A stretch of 10,791 nucleotides of DNA from CAZVEV01 sp964625865 (GCA_964625865.1 CAZVEV010000214.1:1-10791), one strand, 5' to 3'. Numbered from the stretch's first letter, positions 1 through 8,095 are shown. The notes: generated from the letters alone by a model not told the origin. Translations and numbers: made by a program.

Positions 1-314
1 GCGTGGTCAAGGCGATGGCCAACATCACCGGCGGCGGGCTGGGGGGCAACCTGCCTCGCGTCCTGCCCGAGGGCCTGACCGTGCGGATCAAGCGGAACAG
101 TTGGCACGTCCCGCCGATCTTCAAGCTCATCGCCGCCCGCGGCCCGGTCGATCCGATTGAGATGTCGCGCGTATTCAACATGGGCGTCGGCTTCGTCATG
201 GTCGTCTCCCCGCACTTCGCCACCTCCATCATGACCCGCCTCCGCAAAGCCGGCGAGCGCTGCTGGGTGCTGGGCAAAGTCCGCAGAGGCGGCCCCGAGA
301 TCATGTGGGCGTGA
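1..314 (+). CDS. purM: PurM C-terminal part (phosphoribosylformylglycinamidine cyclo-ligase), 5' end outside window
   Basis: AIR synthetase closes the imidazole ring in the fifth step of purine synthesis, converting FGAM to AIR with ATP in the cytosol. Only the last 103 or so codons are present (reading frame from base 3), against about 345 residues for the whole family. Visible landmarks are the NITGGG loop near the start, the NLPRVLPEG stretch, FNMGVGFVMVV (compare FNCGVGMI in the E. coli enzyme) and a closing GERCWVLGKV strand. These follow the order of the C-terminal ATP-grasp-like AIRS_C domain. The stop TGA is at 312-314. The real start lies left of the window, so the GTG at base 3 is only an internal valine codon. 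The identification is firm by motif order; the missing N-terminal half cannot be checked here. Confidence 0.93.
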   Translation, partial: VVKAMANITGGGLGGNLPRVLPEGLTVRIKRNSWHVPPIFKLIAARGPVDPIEMSRVFNMGVGFVMVVSPHFATSIMTRLRKAGERCWVLGKVRRGGPEIMWA

Positions 315-318
315 GAGA

Positions 319-456
319 GGGAATAGGCAATAGGCAGTAGGGAGTAGGGAACGGCGGGAAACGGCAGGCCGATGCCGCGCAGGGCCCGTTGGACATCCGA
401 AGACCCCTGTCCGCCGTTGTCCTGCCGTTGTCTTGCCATTCCTATCCCCTATTCCC
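319..456. repeat. Inverted arrays of short ~7-bp repeats between purM and ftsH
   Basis: The left arm (319-353) is five near-identical heptamers: gggaata, ggcaata, ggcagta, gggagta, gggaacg. The right side carries the reverse complement: 448-456 (cctattccc) matches 319-327 exactly. Further matched words are 360-368 with 421-429 (9 of 9) and 350-357 with 411-418 (8 of 8). These last two pairs are parallel and not nested, so this is repeat families facing each other, not one perfect hairpin. The block begins 5 bp after the purM stop and may also act as its transcription end. It resembles the short tandemly repeated heptamers (STRR) described in filamentous cyanobacteria. Its origin and role are unknown. 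Confidence 0.75.
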
Positions 457-516
457 TTCTTCCGGATAACGCTCCTGCCCCCTCGTGCCGATAACCCGCT
501 AAGGATGTTGTGGTCT

Positions 517-547
517 TTGCAGACGACCTGTCGTATTATGGTAAGAT
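517..547 (+). promoter_or_regulatory. Possible ftsH promoter (weak)
   Basis: TTGCAG at 517-522 and TAAGAT at 542-547 could form -35/-10 boxes, but the 19-bp spacing is longer than ideal. A TATTAT at 534-539 is a second -10 candidate with no good -35 partner. The same 9-mer gtaagatac forms the -10 region of the much clearer minus-strand promoter near 10634-10663, which supports it slightly. If real, transcription starts near 554, making ATG 588 the first usable ftsH start and excluding GTG 510. Confidence 0.28.
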
Positions 548-587
548 ACGAAGTGTTCGACGAGGCCCAAACAGGGATGACGACCGC

Positions 588-2603
588 ATGAGTGGACCGA
601 CACCGCCGCCGAAGCCCCAGCCCCCCCAAGGCCCACCGCCCACGCGCATGGGACGATCGCTGATGGTCTGGGCGATCATTATCGGGCTGGCTATCCTGCT
701 GATGACCCTCATCAACAGCGGGATGGACTCCCCACGCGAGATCTCGTTCTCGAAGTTCTGGGCCTATGCACAGGACGGCAAGGTGGTGGGCAAGGTCTAT
801 GTCAAGGACACCGAGATCCTCGGCACGCTCAGCAGCGACGTTGGCGGCCTCAAGAAAGACCAGACCCGCAAGTTCCGCGTACGGATTATCCCCTCGATGT
901 CCGAGAACCTCGACCAGAGATTGGACGTTCTCCACAGCCAAACGGGCGTCGAGGTGATCTACCAGCCGACCGGATGGTGGGAAGGTCTTCTGCCCCAACT
1001 GTTTGCGCTGGTCCTCGTGTTCTTTATTCTATGGTTCTTCCTGTTCCGTCGTCTCGGCCAGGCCGCCGGTGGCGGGGGCTTTCTGGGCAGCTTCGGGCGG
1101 TCGAGGCATCGCCTGGTAACCAAGGAACACGCACGAGTTACGTTCGCCGACGTCGCCGGCGTGGAGGAGGCCAAGGACGAGGTCTCCGAGATCGTCGAGT
1201 TCCTCAAGAACCCCAAGAAGTTCCAGCGCCTCGGCGGGCGGATTCCGCGGGGCGTGCTTCTGGTGGGCCTGCCCGGATGCGGTAAGACATTGCTTGCAAA
1301 GGCGATAGCTGGCGAAGCGGACGTTCCGTTCTTCGCGATTTCCGGAAGCGACTTTGTCGAGATGTTCGTCGGCGTGGGCGCGTCGCGCGTCCGCGACCTG
1401 TTCAAGCAGGCCAAGGACTCGGCCCCGTGCATCATCTTCCTCGACGAGATCGACGCCGTCGGGCGACGCCGCGCCGCCGAGCATCCCGGCGGCGGGCAGG
1501 AGACCGCCCAGACCCTCAACGCCATTCTCGTCGAGATGGACGGATTCGACAGTTCCGACCAGGTCATCGTCATCGCGGCAACCAACCGCATGGACGTGCT
1601 GGATCCGGCCCTGACGCGACCGGGCCGATTCGACCGCCAGATCGACGTGCCCCTGCCCGACCTCCGCGGGCGCTACGAAATCCTGCGCATCTACGCCGCC
1701 AAGATCGAATGTGCCGCGGAGATCGACCTGGAGCGGGTGGCGCGAGGCACGCCGATGTTCAGCGGGGCCGACCTGGCCGCCCTGGTCAACGAGGCCGCCA
1801 TCGCCGCAACGATGGCCGACAAGGAAACCGTCGAACAGAGCGACCTCGAAGAAGCGCGCGACAAGGTCCGCTGGGGCCGGGCCCGCAAGAGCAGGCTTGT
1901 CGATGAGAAGGAGAAACTCATCACGGCCTACCACGAGGCCGGACATGCCCTGGTCCAGATGCTCCTGCCCAACGCCGATCCGCTTCACAAGGTCACCATC
2001 CTGGCCCGCGGCGGGATGGGCGGCGCGACCTTCGCCCTGCCCGAGAAGGACCGCAACATCTTCACCCGCTCGTACTGCCAGGCCCAACTGTGCGTCTGTC
2101 TGGGCGGGCGACTGGCCGAGGAACTCTGCTGCGACGACATCTCCAGCGGCGCCTCGGGCGACAGCGCCCAGGCGTCCGAACTGGCCCGGCGGATGATCCT
2201 CGATTGGGGAATGAGCGACAAGCTCGGCTTTGTCCGATACTCGCCCGACCCGCGGAAGCAGACGTTCTTCATCGACGGCAAGGAGTACTCCGATCGGACA
2301 GCCGAGACAATCGACCAGGAGATCCGTGGGATCATCGAGGCCGCCGAGAGCGAAACGCGAGAGATCCTCGAATCCAATCGCGCCACCCTCGAGAACATCG
2401 CCCAGGCGGTCCTGAAATACGAGACCCTTAGCGCCGACGACGTTCAGCGCATCATCGACGGGCAGGTCCTGGACAAGCCCACGGTAGCTGAACTGCTCGA
2501 CCGCGAGCAGCAGAAGAACGCCGAAGCCCCGGCCGACGAGCCCGCCCCCGCCGGCGAGGACGACCCGGTCCCGGGCATGCCCCCCCTGCCGGAGCCCGGC
2601 TAG
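588..2603 (+). CDS. ftsH: FtsH, ATP-dependent membrane zinc metalloprotease
   Basis: FtsH extracts and degrades damaged membrane proteins and short-lived regulators as a hexamer in the inner membrane. From ATG 588 it has 671 residues, a normal family length. The order is a proline-rich start, TM1 (about 25-42), a periplasmic FtsH_ext domain, TM2 (about 134-155), then the AAA+ module. Walker A is GLPGCGKT (227-234), Walker B IIFLDE (282-287), with ATNRMDVLDPAL and RPGRFDR following. The peptidase has HEAGH (449-453) and a likely third zinc ligand, Asp525, in SGASGD. The tail is acidic and proline-rich. The frame is open back to GTG 510 (26 more codons), with AAGGA at 501-505. I prefer ATG 588 because it gives the usual short cytosolic start and has AGGGA 10 bp upstream, although that choice is not certain. 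Walker A departs from the usual GPPGTGKT at two positions. Confidence 0.97.
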   Translation: MSGPTPPPKPQPPQGPPPTRMGRSLMVWAIIIGLAILLMTLINSGMDSPREISFSKFWAYAQDGKVVGKVYVKDTEILGTLSSDVGGLKKDQTRKFRVRIIPSMSENLDQRLDVLHSQTGVEVIYQPTGWWEGLLPQLFALVLVFFILWFFLFRRLGQAAGGGGFLGSFGRSRHRLVTKEHARVTFADVAGVEEAKDEVSEIVEFLKNPKKFQRLGGRIPRGVLLVGLPGCGKTLLAKAIAGEADVPFFAISGSDFVEMFVGVGASRVRDLFKQAKDSAPCIIFLDEIDAVGRRRAAEHPGGGQETAQTLNAILVEMDGFDSSDQVIVIAATNRMDVLDPALTRPGRFDRQIDVPLPDLRGRYEILRIYAAKIECAAEIDLERVARGTPMFSGADLAALVNEAAIAATMADKETVEQSDLEEARDKVRWGRARKSRLVDEKEKLITAYHEAGHALVQMLLPNADPLHKVTILARGGMGGATFALPEKDRNIFTRSYCQAQLCVCLGGRLAEELCCDDISSGASGDSAQASELARRMILDWGMSDKLGFVRYSPDPRKQTFFIDGKEYSDRTAETIDQEIRGIIEAAESETREILESNRATLENIAQAVLKYETLSADDVQRIIDGQVLDKPTVAELLDREQQKNAEAPADEPAPAGEDDPVPGMPPLPEPG

Positions 2604-2606
2604 ACC

Positions 2607-2821
2607 GGTTGACCGGTGGATTGGTTGACTGGTTGACTGGGAACGGCACCCGCGCGGGGCGGATTGGGTATTCGTTCCGCGTGCAACGAGTTGCACGCCC
2701 TACCGGATGCGGCGCGTGGCGACCTCCGGGCGCATCGACGGTGTTGAAGTACACGTAGCGAAGAGAGCCCCGGTACACCAGTCAACCAATACACCAATCA
2801 ACCAGTTAACCAGCTAACCAG
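2607..2821. repeat. Intergenic element with inverted octamer arrays
   Basis: The left arm (2607-2638) is four 8-bp units: ggttgacc, ggtggatt, ggttgact, ggttgact. The right arm (2774-2821) is six units in reverse complement: tacaccag, tcaaccaa, tacaccaa, tcaaccag, ttaaccag, ctaaccag. About 135 bp lie between the arms. The left arm starts 4 bp after the ftsH stop, and the last right unit overlaps the GAGG ribosome binding site of the next gene, so the element fills the whole gap. A transcript could fold into a long imperfect stem, which may end ftsH transcription or shape the cytochrome mRNA leader. I saw no transposase, target duplication or gene inside. Confidence 0.8.
2680..2697. repeat. Perfect 8-bp inverted repeat in the core of the octamer element
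   Basis: cgtgcaac (2680-2687) and gttgcacg (2690-2697) are exact reverse complements separated by 2 bp. This can be a protein-binding palindrome or a small hairpin. It has no following T-run, so it does not look like a terminator. It sits about 130 bp before the first cytochrome start, where an operator would be plausible, but nothing in the sequence identifies a binder. Confidence 0.45.
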
Positions 2822-2828
2822 AGGTCAT

Positions 2829-4712
2829 ATGTTTCGTATAGGTTGGACACGAGTCATTCCCGTGATGCTGGTCTGCGTGGCGGCCGGTGCGTGGATCATG
2901 CACCAGGCGCCCGCCGGAGCCAAACCCGCAGGTGCGGCGCCCCGGTCGAAGCAGGCGCCGTACAAATCGCCGACGGGCATCGCGTTCGGACCCGGGGGGC
3001 GATGGGCCTACGTAACCAACAGAACGGCTGACACCCTCTCGGTGATTGACGCGGCGACGGGCAAGGTCGTCAGCGAAGTCCGCGTGGGGCGCGGGCCCAC
3101 GGGCGTGGCGGCCAGCGGCGACGGCAAGTGGGTGTACGTAGCCAACACGTGGGACCACAGCGTCAGCGTGGTCAGCGCCGCCGGCCACAAGGTCGTCGCA
3201 ACGATCAAGGTCGGGTTCGAGCCGATCGGGCTGGTCCTGTCGCGCGACGGCAAGCGGGCGTACACGGCCAACTACATCTCCGACGACGTGTCGGTGATCG
3301 ACACCGCCGCGCGGAAGCAGATCGCCCGCATCCCCGTCGGACGGGCGCCCACGTACATGGCCCTGACACCCGACGGGCGCAAGCTCGTGGTCAACAACTC
3401 GCTGTCTCACCAGCCCGCGACGGACCCGAAGCTGACGGCCCACGTTTCGGTGATCGACACGGCGGCGCGCAAGGTCATCGCGGAGAAGCGCTCGCCGGGC
3501 ACGATGCTGCTGGGTATGGGCGTGGCGGTCAGCCCGGACGGCAAGTTTGCGTTCGCCGTGCACTCGCGCCCTAACTTCAACATCACGCCTTCGCAACTCG
3601 GCCAGGGCTGGGTCCACACCAACGCCCTGTCGATCATCCCGCTGGAAGGCGAGGGCAAGGTCGTCACGGTCCTGCTGGACAACGTCTCGAGCGGGATGGC
3701 CAACCCGCACGGGGTGGCCCTGAGCAAGGACGGGCGGTGGCTTTACGTGGGCCATCGCGGCGTGCACAAGATCTCGGCGGTCGACCTCGACCAGTTGCGT
3801 GCGCTGATCAAGCGGACCAAGCCGGACGACCTGGCCCGGACGCACGTTAATCTCGGGTACCTGTGGCAGTACGGAAACGTCGTCCGCCGCGTGCCGACCG
3901 GCGGGCTTGGCCCCAACGACGTAGCCGTCTCGCCGAAAGACGGCGGCGTGTGGGTGGCCAACTACTTCTCCGATACCGTCACCGTTCTGGACCCGGCGAC
4001 GGGCAAGATCCGCAAGAGGATCGCCCTGGTCCCGCCTCGCAAGATGACGCCGGTTCGCCGCGGGGAGTTCCTGTTCAACGACGGGGCCCACTGCTTCCAG
4101 CAGTGGCTCAGTTGCACCAGTTGCCACCCCTACACGCGGGCCGACGGGGCCAACTGGGACCTCCTGAACGACGGGCGGGGCAACCCCAAGAACGTCAAGA
4201 GTCTCGTCGGATCGTGGCAGACCCCGCCGGCCATGATCACCGGCGTACGGGCCAGCATGGAAGTCGCGGCGGAGAAGGGGTTCCTCTTCATCCAGTTCGT
4301 TCAGCCGGATCCCGGGGAACTCGAAGCCGTCCGGGCCTATCTGCGAGCTGAGAAGTACATCCCCAGCCCCTATCATCGCAACGCCGACGGCTCGCTCGAC
4401 GCCCGGGCCAAGCGGGGCCAGAAGGTCTTCGCCAAGGCCAACTGCGATATGTGCCACCCCGCCCCGCTCTACACCGACAAGGACAAGTACGACGTGGGCA
4501 CGCTGACCAAGAGGAACCTGCCGGCGACCAAAGAGTTCGACACGCCCAGCCTGATCGAGTTGTACCGCACCGCGCCGTACCTGCATGACGGGCGGGCCGC
4601 GACGCTGATGGACGTGATTACGACGCACAACCCCAAGGACGCCCACGGAGAGACCCGCCAACTGACCGCACAGGAGCGGGCGGACCTCGTGGCGTTCCTG
4701 AAATCGCTGTAA
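2829..4712 (+). CDS. Exported YVTN beta-propeller / diheme cytochrome c fusion protein
   Basis: A 627-residue protein with a hydrophobic N-terminal export segment (about 8-32). A beta-propeller follows from about residue 48 to 400, with repeated blades of the type PTGIAFGPGGRWAYVTN, LSVIDAATGKVV and VSVIDTAARK. The C-terminal part has two c-type heme sites, CTSCH (429-433) and CDMCH (539-543), and ends in APYLHDGRAATLMDVI, a motif shared by MauG and diheme cytochrome c peroxidases. This suggests a periplasmic electron carrier or peroxidase-like enzyme on a propeller scaffold; no substrate can be read from it. Start ATG 2829 follows GAGG at 2821-2824. The stop is 6 bp before the next cytochrome, so the two are almost certainly co-transcribed. 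The family call is firm from motifs. The exact reaction is unknown. Confidence 0.9.
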   Translation: MFRIGWTRVIPVMLVCVAAGAWIMHQAPAGAKPAGAAPRSKQAPYKSPTGIAFGPGGRWAYVTNRTADTLSVIDAATGKVVSEVRVGRGPTGVAASGDGKWVYVANTWDHSVSVVSAAGHKVVATIKVGFEPIGLVLSRDGKRAYTANYISDDVSVIDTAARKQIARIPVGRAPTYMALTPDGRKLVVNNSLSHQPATDPKLTAHVSVIDTAARKVIAEKRSPGTMLLGMGVAVSPDGKFAFAVHSRPNFNITPSQLGQGWVHTNALSIIPLEGEGKVVTVLLDNVSSGMANPHGVALSKDGRWLYVGHRGVHKISAVDLDQLRALIKRTKPDDLARTHVNLGYLWQYGNVVRRVPTGGLGPNDVAVSPKDGGVWVANYFSDTVTVLDPATGKIRKRIALVPPRKMTPVRRGEFLFNDGAHCFQQWLSCTSCHPYTRADGANWDLLNDGRGNPKNVKSLVGSWQTPPAMITGVRASMEVAAEKGFLFIQFVQPDPGELEAVRAYLRAEKYIPSPYHRNADGSLDARAKRGQKVFAKANCDMCHPAPLYTDKDKYDVGTLTKRNLPATKEFDTPSLIELYRTAPYLHDGRAATLMDVITTHNPKDAHGETRQLTAQERADLVAFLKSL

Positions 4713-4718
4713 CGAGGC

Positions 4719-7700
4719 ATGATGATGAATGCATTTCGCCGAATCGTGACGTACGGAGTTGTCGCCGCGACGCTGCTGTGGGCGACAGGAGCTCTCCAGG
4801 CGGCGCCGAAGAAGACGGCCGCGAAACCGCAAGCGGCTAAGGGCACGGGCGTGTGGATCAGCGGCGAGGGCCTCGCGCGGAACTCGTCGCGAGCGTTCGC
4901 CATCTACAAGGGCAACTCCTGTGTCCGCGTCGGGCGAGTCGGGCAACTCGCCAAGGTCTCGCCCGGGGCGTACGACGTCCGCGTGGGCTTCACCTCCGGC
5001 TGGGTTACCACGCCCGTCCAAGTCAAGGCCGGCAAGCCCACCGTCGTACCGACGGGGCTGTTCCGCTTCCGCACGCTGACGCCCCCGAACCTGAAATCCA
5101 CCGTGCCCCAGAAGCTCTACCACGGACAGACGTACCTCGCCACCGGCTACCAGGGCCGAACCGTACGCCTGCTGCCCGGCACGTACACTGTGCGCTACCA
5201 CGCCCCGGGGGATGCGGGGCAGGCCCAGGCGCTGACAAAGTGGCACATCGTCGGGCCGTTCCGCGCCGACTACAAGAAGGAGCGCAGCCTCAAGCGCGTC
5301 TGCCCGCCCGAGGAAGGGGCGGTCGACCTGAAACGCACGTTCACCGAGCGCGGCGTCAAGCTCCCGTGGCGCAAGGTGCACCCCGCGCCGCAGACCAACC
5401 TGAAGTCCTACACGCGGGGGGCGGGCTTTGTGTACCTGACCACGGAGTTCCAGGCCGACCGGGCCCAGACGGTCCAGTTGACCGGTTTCGCCCGAGGCGG
5501 GATGAAGATCTGGCTGAACGGCAAGCTGATCAAGACCGTGCCCATGGGCACCAGGACATACATCACCCGGCGAATCGAGATCTCCCCGACCGTCCGCAAG
5601 GGCGCCAACCGCCTGCTGATAAAGACATTCTCGGCTAACTGGTTCAACACGCCGTTCGGCGTGATGATCGAGAAGTGGCGCAGCTACAGCGTAACGGTCA
5701 AGGCCAACCAGCCCGCCCCGCCGGCGACCACCGCGCAGGCGCCCCACCGCAATGCCTCCCCGCCGGTACCCGAGATCAAGGGCATCGTCTTCTGCCAGAT
5801 CCCCGACACGCCCGAGGGACGCTCGGGCCTGCACTACGAGCAGTTCCGCATCATCCGCCGACCGAAGTACGGGCGCATCTGCAGCCTGATCCCCGCGACG
5901 CCCAACGGCAAGCTGACGGACCTGACGGGCAAGCACTTCATCGCCGCGATGCAGCCGGACCTGTCGTACGACGGGCGGAAGATCATCTTCACCGCCCGCC
6001 GGGCCAAGGATCCGTACGGCATCTGGAACATCTACGACATGAACCTCGACGGCAGCGGCCTGCGCCAGATCACGCGCGACATGGGCGAGTGCACGGACCC
6101 GTACTACCTGCCCAACGGGAAGATTGTCTTCAGTTCGGACGTCACGGGCTTTCGCGACGAGTACGACCGCGACAAGGCCCGCCTGTTGTACACCTGCAAT
6201 CCCGACGGCTCGGACGCCGAGCGGATCACGTTCAATCTCTCCAGCGACACCGCGTCGATCGTGATGCACGACGGGCGGATCCTCTTTACTACCTGGCAGC
6301 ACCACGGCGAGCACAACGGGGTGGACGGTATCTTCGCGTTCGGTACGATCATGCCCGACGGCACGCAGTTCAATACGTTTACGGGCAACCAGTTCCAACT
6401 CCGCGACACCAAGAGCTACATCCAGCAGCTCACCGACGGGCGGGTGGTCTTCGTCGAGTCGGCGGGCCACCGGCACTACAACGCCGGCGGGCTCGGCATG
6501 GTCGATCTGCGCAACCCGCAGAAGACCCAGAGGGTCCTGACACCGGGCATGGTCTATAGCGGCCACAACCTCGCCGGGCGCTACGCCTCGCCGTATCCCC
6601 TGCCCGGGGGCAAGATGATCTGCTCGTACTCACCGGGCCGCGGCACGAGCCCGCTGCGATACGACCCGTCCGAAGAGATCCACATGGGCGTCTACCGGTT
6701 CGACTTCGACGCCGGCAGGCCGGGGCAGATCATCTTCGACGACCCCAACGCCCAGGACATCGACGCGCTGGCCATCTTCGAACGCCCCGTCCCGCCGATC
6801 ATCCCCGACATGGTCAACCGCAAGAAGAAAACCGGCGTGATGATGTGCGTCAACGCCTACCTGTCCGACCGGCCCAAGACCGCCAAGTACGCCCGCGTGG
6901 GCCTGCTCCCGCCGGCCAAGCCGGGCCAGATCAAGGCCGTCCGCGTCACCGAGGGGTTCGGCATCGAGGACAAAGACCCCAACCGCCACAAGTCCTTCGC
7001 GATCGACATCCTGCAGATGAGCTTCGGCTCGAGCAGCAACAGCGGCAACGCGTTCGAGCAGAAGCGGATCCTCGGCTACGCCCCGGTCCACGCCGACGGG
7101 TCGTTCTCGGTCGAGGTCCCCGCCGACAGGGTCCTGAGCCTCCAGACGCTCGACGCGGCAGGAATGGCCATCGAGACGCAGTTGACGTGGGTCTGGGTCC
7201 GCCCGGGCGAGACGCGGCTGTGCATCGGCTGTCACGAGCCGCGAGACTCGGCCCTGTCGAACAGCGACTGCATGGCCATGAAGCGACCGGCCACCATCGT
7301 CGCCGAACCCAAGGTCAAGCCCTACACGGTCGACTTCCGCCGCGACATCATGCCCATCATTGAGAAGCGCTGCTCGTCGTGCCACAACGCCAAGAAGCCC
7401 GCCGGCGGACTGGATCTGCGAAAGGGCTTCGAACTGGTCTTCCACCGCACCGGCTGTCGCGGACGCACGCTCAACGCCGCCATGTTCAACCACGCCTACG
7501 AGAGCCTCCTGCAGGCCCCGCCCAGTCGCGTGGGCACGCTGGTGATCTCGAACTCCGCACGGCACAGCCCACTGATCTGGCGGCTGTATGGAAAGCAACT
7601 GGACTTCACCGACGCGCGGAATCCCTATAAGAAGAAGTGTTCCATCATGCCGCCCAAGGGCCCGCTGCCCGAAGCCGAACGGAAACTCTTCGTCGAATGG

Positions 7701-8027
7701 GTCGACCTCGGCGCCCAGTGGGACAACATCCCCGGCGAGGACCCCCTGCCCTGCTACAACGCCAAGGAGTCCAAGCGCATGGCCATCGAGGCCAACAGAC
7801 GCCTCGCCCAACCCATCCTGGACCCCGCCAAGGCCTTCCGGGCCCGCTGCCTCGAATGCCACGACACCACCAAGCTCCGCAAGCTCCAGACGATCACGTC
7901 GGCGCAACTGGCGCCCCTGATGAAGCGCATGATCGCCAAGCGCGCCAACTGGATCAAACCCCAGGAAGTCCCGCTGATCACCCACTACATCATCAAGAAC
8001 GCCAAACCGCCGGTTAAGAAGAAGTGA
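4719..8027 (+). CDS. HzsA-like (hydrazine synthase alpha family) triheme beta-propeller protein
   Basis: Up to 1102 residues. After an export signal (about 1-28) come two small beta-sandwich repeats, including LLPGTYTVRYHAP. Next is a galactose-binding/PA14-like region, WHIVGPF (175-181) to WLNGK (265-269). Then come a TolB/WD40-like propeller (about 355-700) and the hydrazine synthase alpha middle-domain signature leading to PGETRLCIGCHEPR. Heme sites are CIGCH (835-839), CSSCH (885-889, in a planctomycete PSCyt1-like context) and CLECH (1044-1048) in a short extra C-terminal cytochrome module. In anammox HzsA (from memory) a Tyr four residues after the first heme His ligates the catalytic heme; here that position is Asp843. 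Without HzsB/HzsC this is a relative, not hydrazine synthase itself. Three ATGs (4719, 4722, 4725) follow GAGG at 4714-4717; spacing favours 4722 or 4725. Confidence 0.88.
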   Translation: MMMNAFRRIVTYGVVAATLLWATGALQAAPKKTAAKPQAAKGTGVWISGEGLARNSSRAFAIYKGNSCVRVGRVGQLAKVSPGAYDVRVGFTSGWVTTPVQVKAGKPTVVPTGLFRFRTLTPPNLKSTVPQKLYHGQTYLATGYQGRTVRLLPGTYTVRYHAPGDAGQAQALTKWHIVGPFRADYKKERSLKRVCPPEEGAVDLKRTFTERGVKLPWRKVHPAPQTNLKSYTRGAGFVYLTTEFQADRAQTVQLTGFARGGMKIWLNGKLIKTVPMGTRTYITRRIEISPTVRKGANRLLIKTFSANWFNTPFGVMIEKWRSYSVTVKANQPAPPATTAQAPHRNASPPVPEIKGIVFCQIPDTPEGRSGLHYEQFRIIRRPKYGRICSLIPATPNGKLTDLTGKHFIAAMQPDLSYDGRKIIFTARRAKDPYGIWNIYDMNLDGSGLRQITRDMGECTDPYYLPNGKIVFSSDVTGFRDEYDRDKARLLYTCNPDGSDAERITFNLSSDTASIVMHDGRILFTTWQHHGEHNGVDGIFAFGTIMPDGTQFNTFTGNQFQLRDTKSYIQQLTDGRVVFVESAGHRHYNAGGLGMVDLRNPQKTQRVLTPGMVYSGHNLAGRYASPYPLPGGKMICSYSPGRGTSPLRYDPSEEIHMGVYRFDFDAGRPGQIIFDDPNAQDIDALAIFERPVPPIIPDMVNRKKKTGVMMCVNAYLSDRPKTAKYARVGLLPPAKPGQIKAVRVTEGFGIEDKDPNRHKSFAIDILQMSFGSSSNSGNAFEQKRILGYAPVHADGSFSVEVPADRVLSLQTLDAAGMAIETQLTWVWVRPGETRLCIGCHEPRDSALSNSDCMAMKRPATIVAEPKVKPYTVDFRRDIMPIIEKRCSSCHNAKKPAGGLDLRKGFELVFHRTGCRGRTLNAAMFNHAYESLLQAPPSRVGTLVISNSARHSPLIWRLYGKQLDFTDARNPYKKKCSIMPPKGPLPEAERKLFVEWVDLGAQWDNIPGEDPLPCYNAKESKRMAIEANRRLAQPILDPAKAFRARCLECHDTTKLRKLQTITSAQLAPLMKRMIAKRANWIKPQEVPLITHYIIKNAKPPVKKK

Positions 8028-8095
8028 TCGGTGGTCGGTCGCCGATCTCGCCCCGGCGCAACAGCGACGGGCGCCGCTTGCGGCTTCGCATCCGT

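Noticed and set aside
1029..2696. A 555-codon minus-strand frame opposite ftsH
   Set aside because: Low-complexity translation with no motif, opposite the conserved AAA+ and peptidase domains; a codon-bias shadow.
2607..2821. CRISPR array interpretation of the octamer repeats
   Set aside because: Units are 8 bp without spacers, face each other in two arms, and no cas gene is present.
2814..6566. A 1250-codon open frame on the minus strand across both cytochrome genes
   Set aside because: It lies opposite two genes with clear heme, propeller and signal motifs. Its translation is rich in Arg, Asp, Val, Gly and His with no recognisable domain. High third-position GC in the real genes removes stop codons from this antisense frame.
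4719..8027. Calling the gene hydrazine synthase alpha and the organism anammox
   Set aside because: No HzsB/HzsC partners are in the window, the expected axial Tyr is not at the heme motif, and the protein is much longer. HzsA-like relatives occur in non-anammox planctomycetes.
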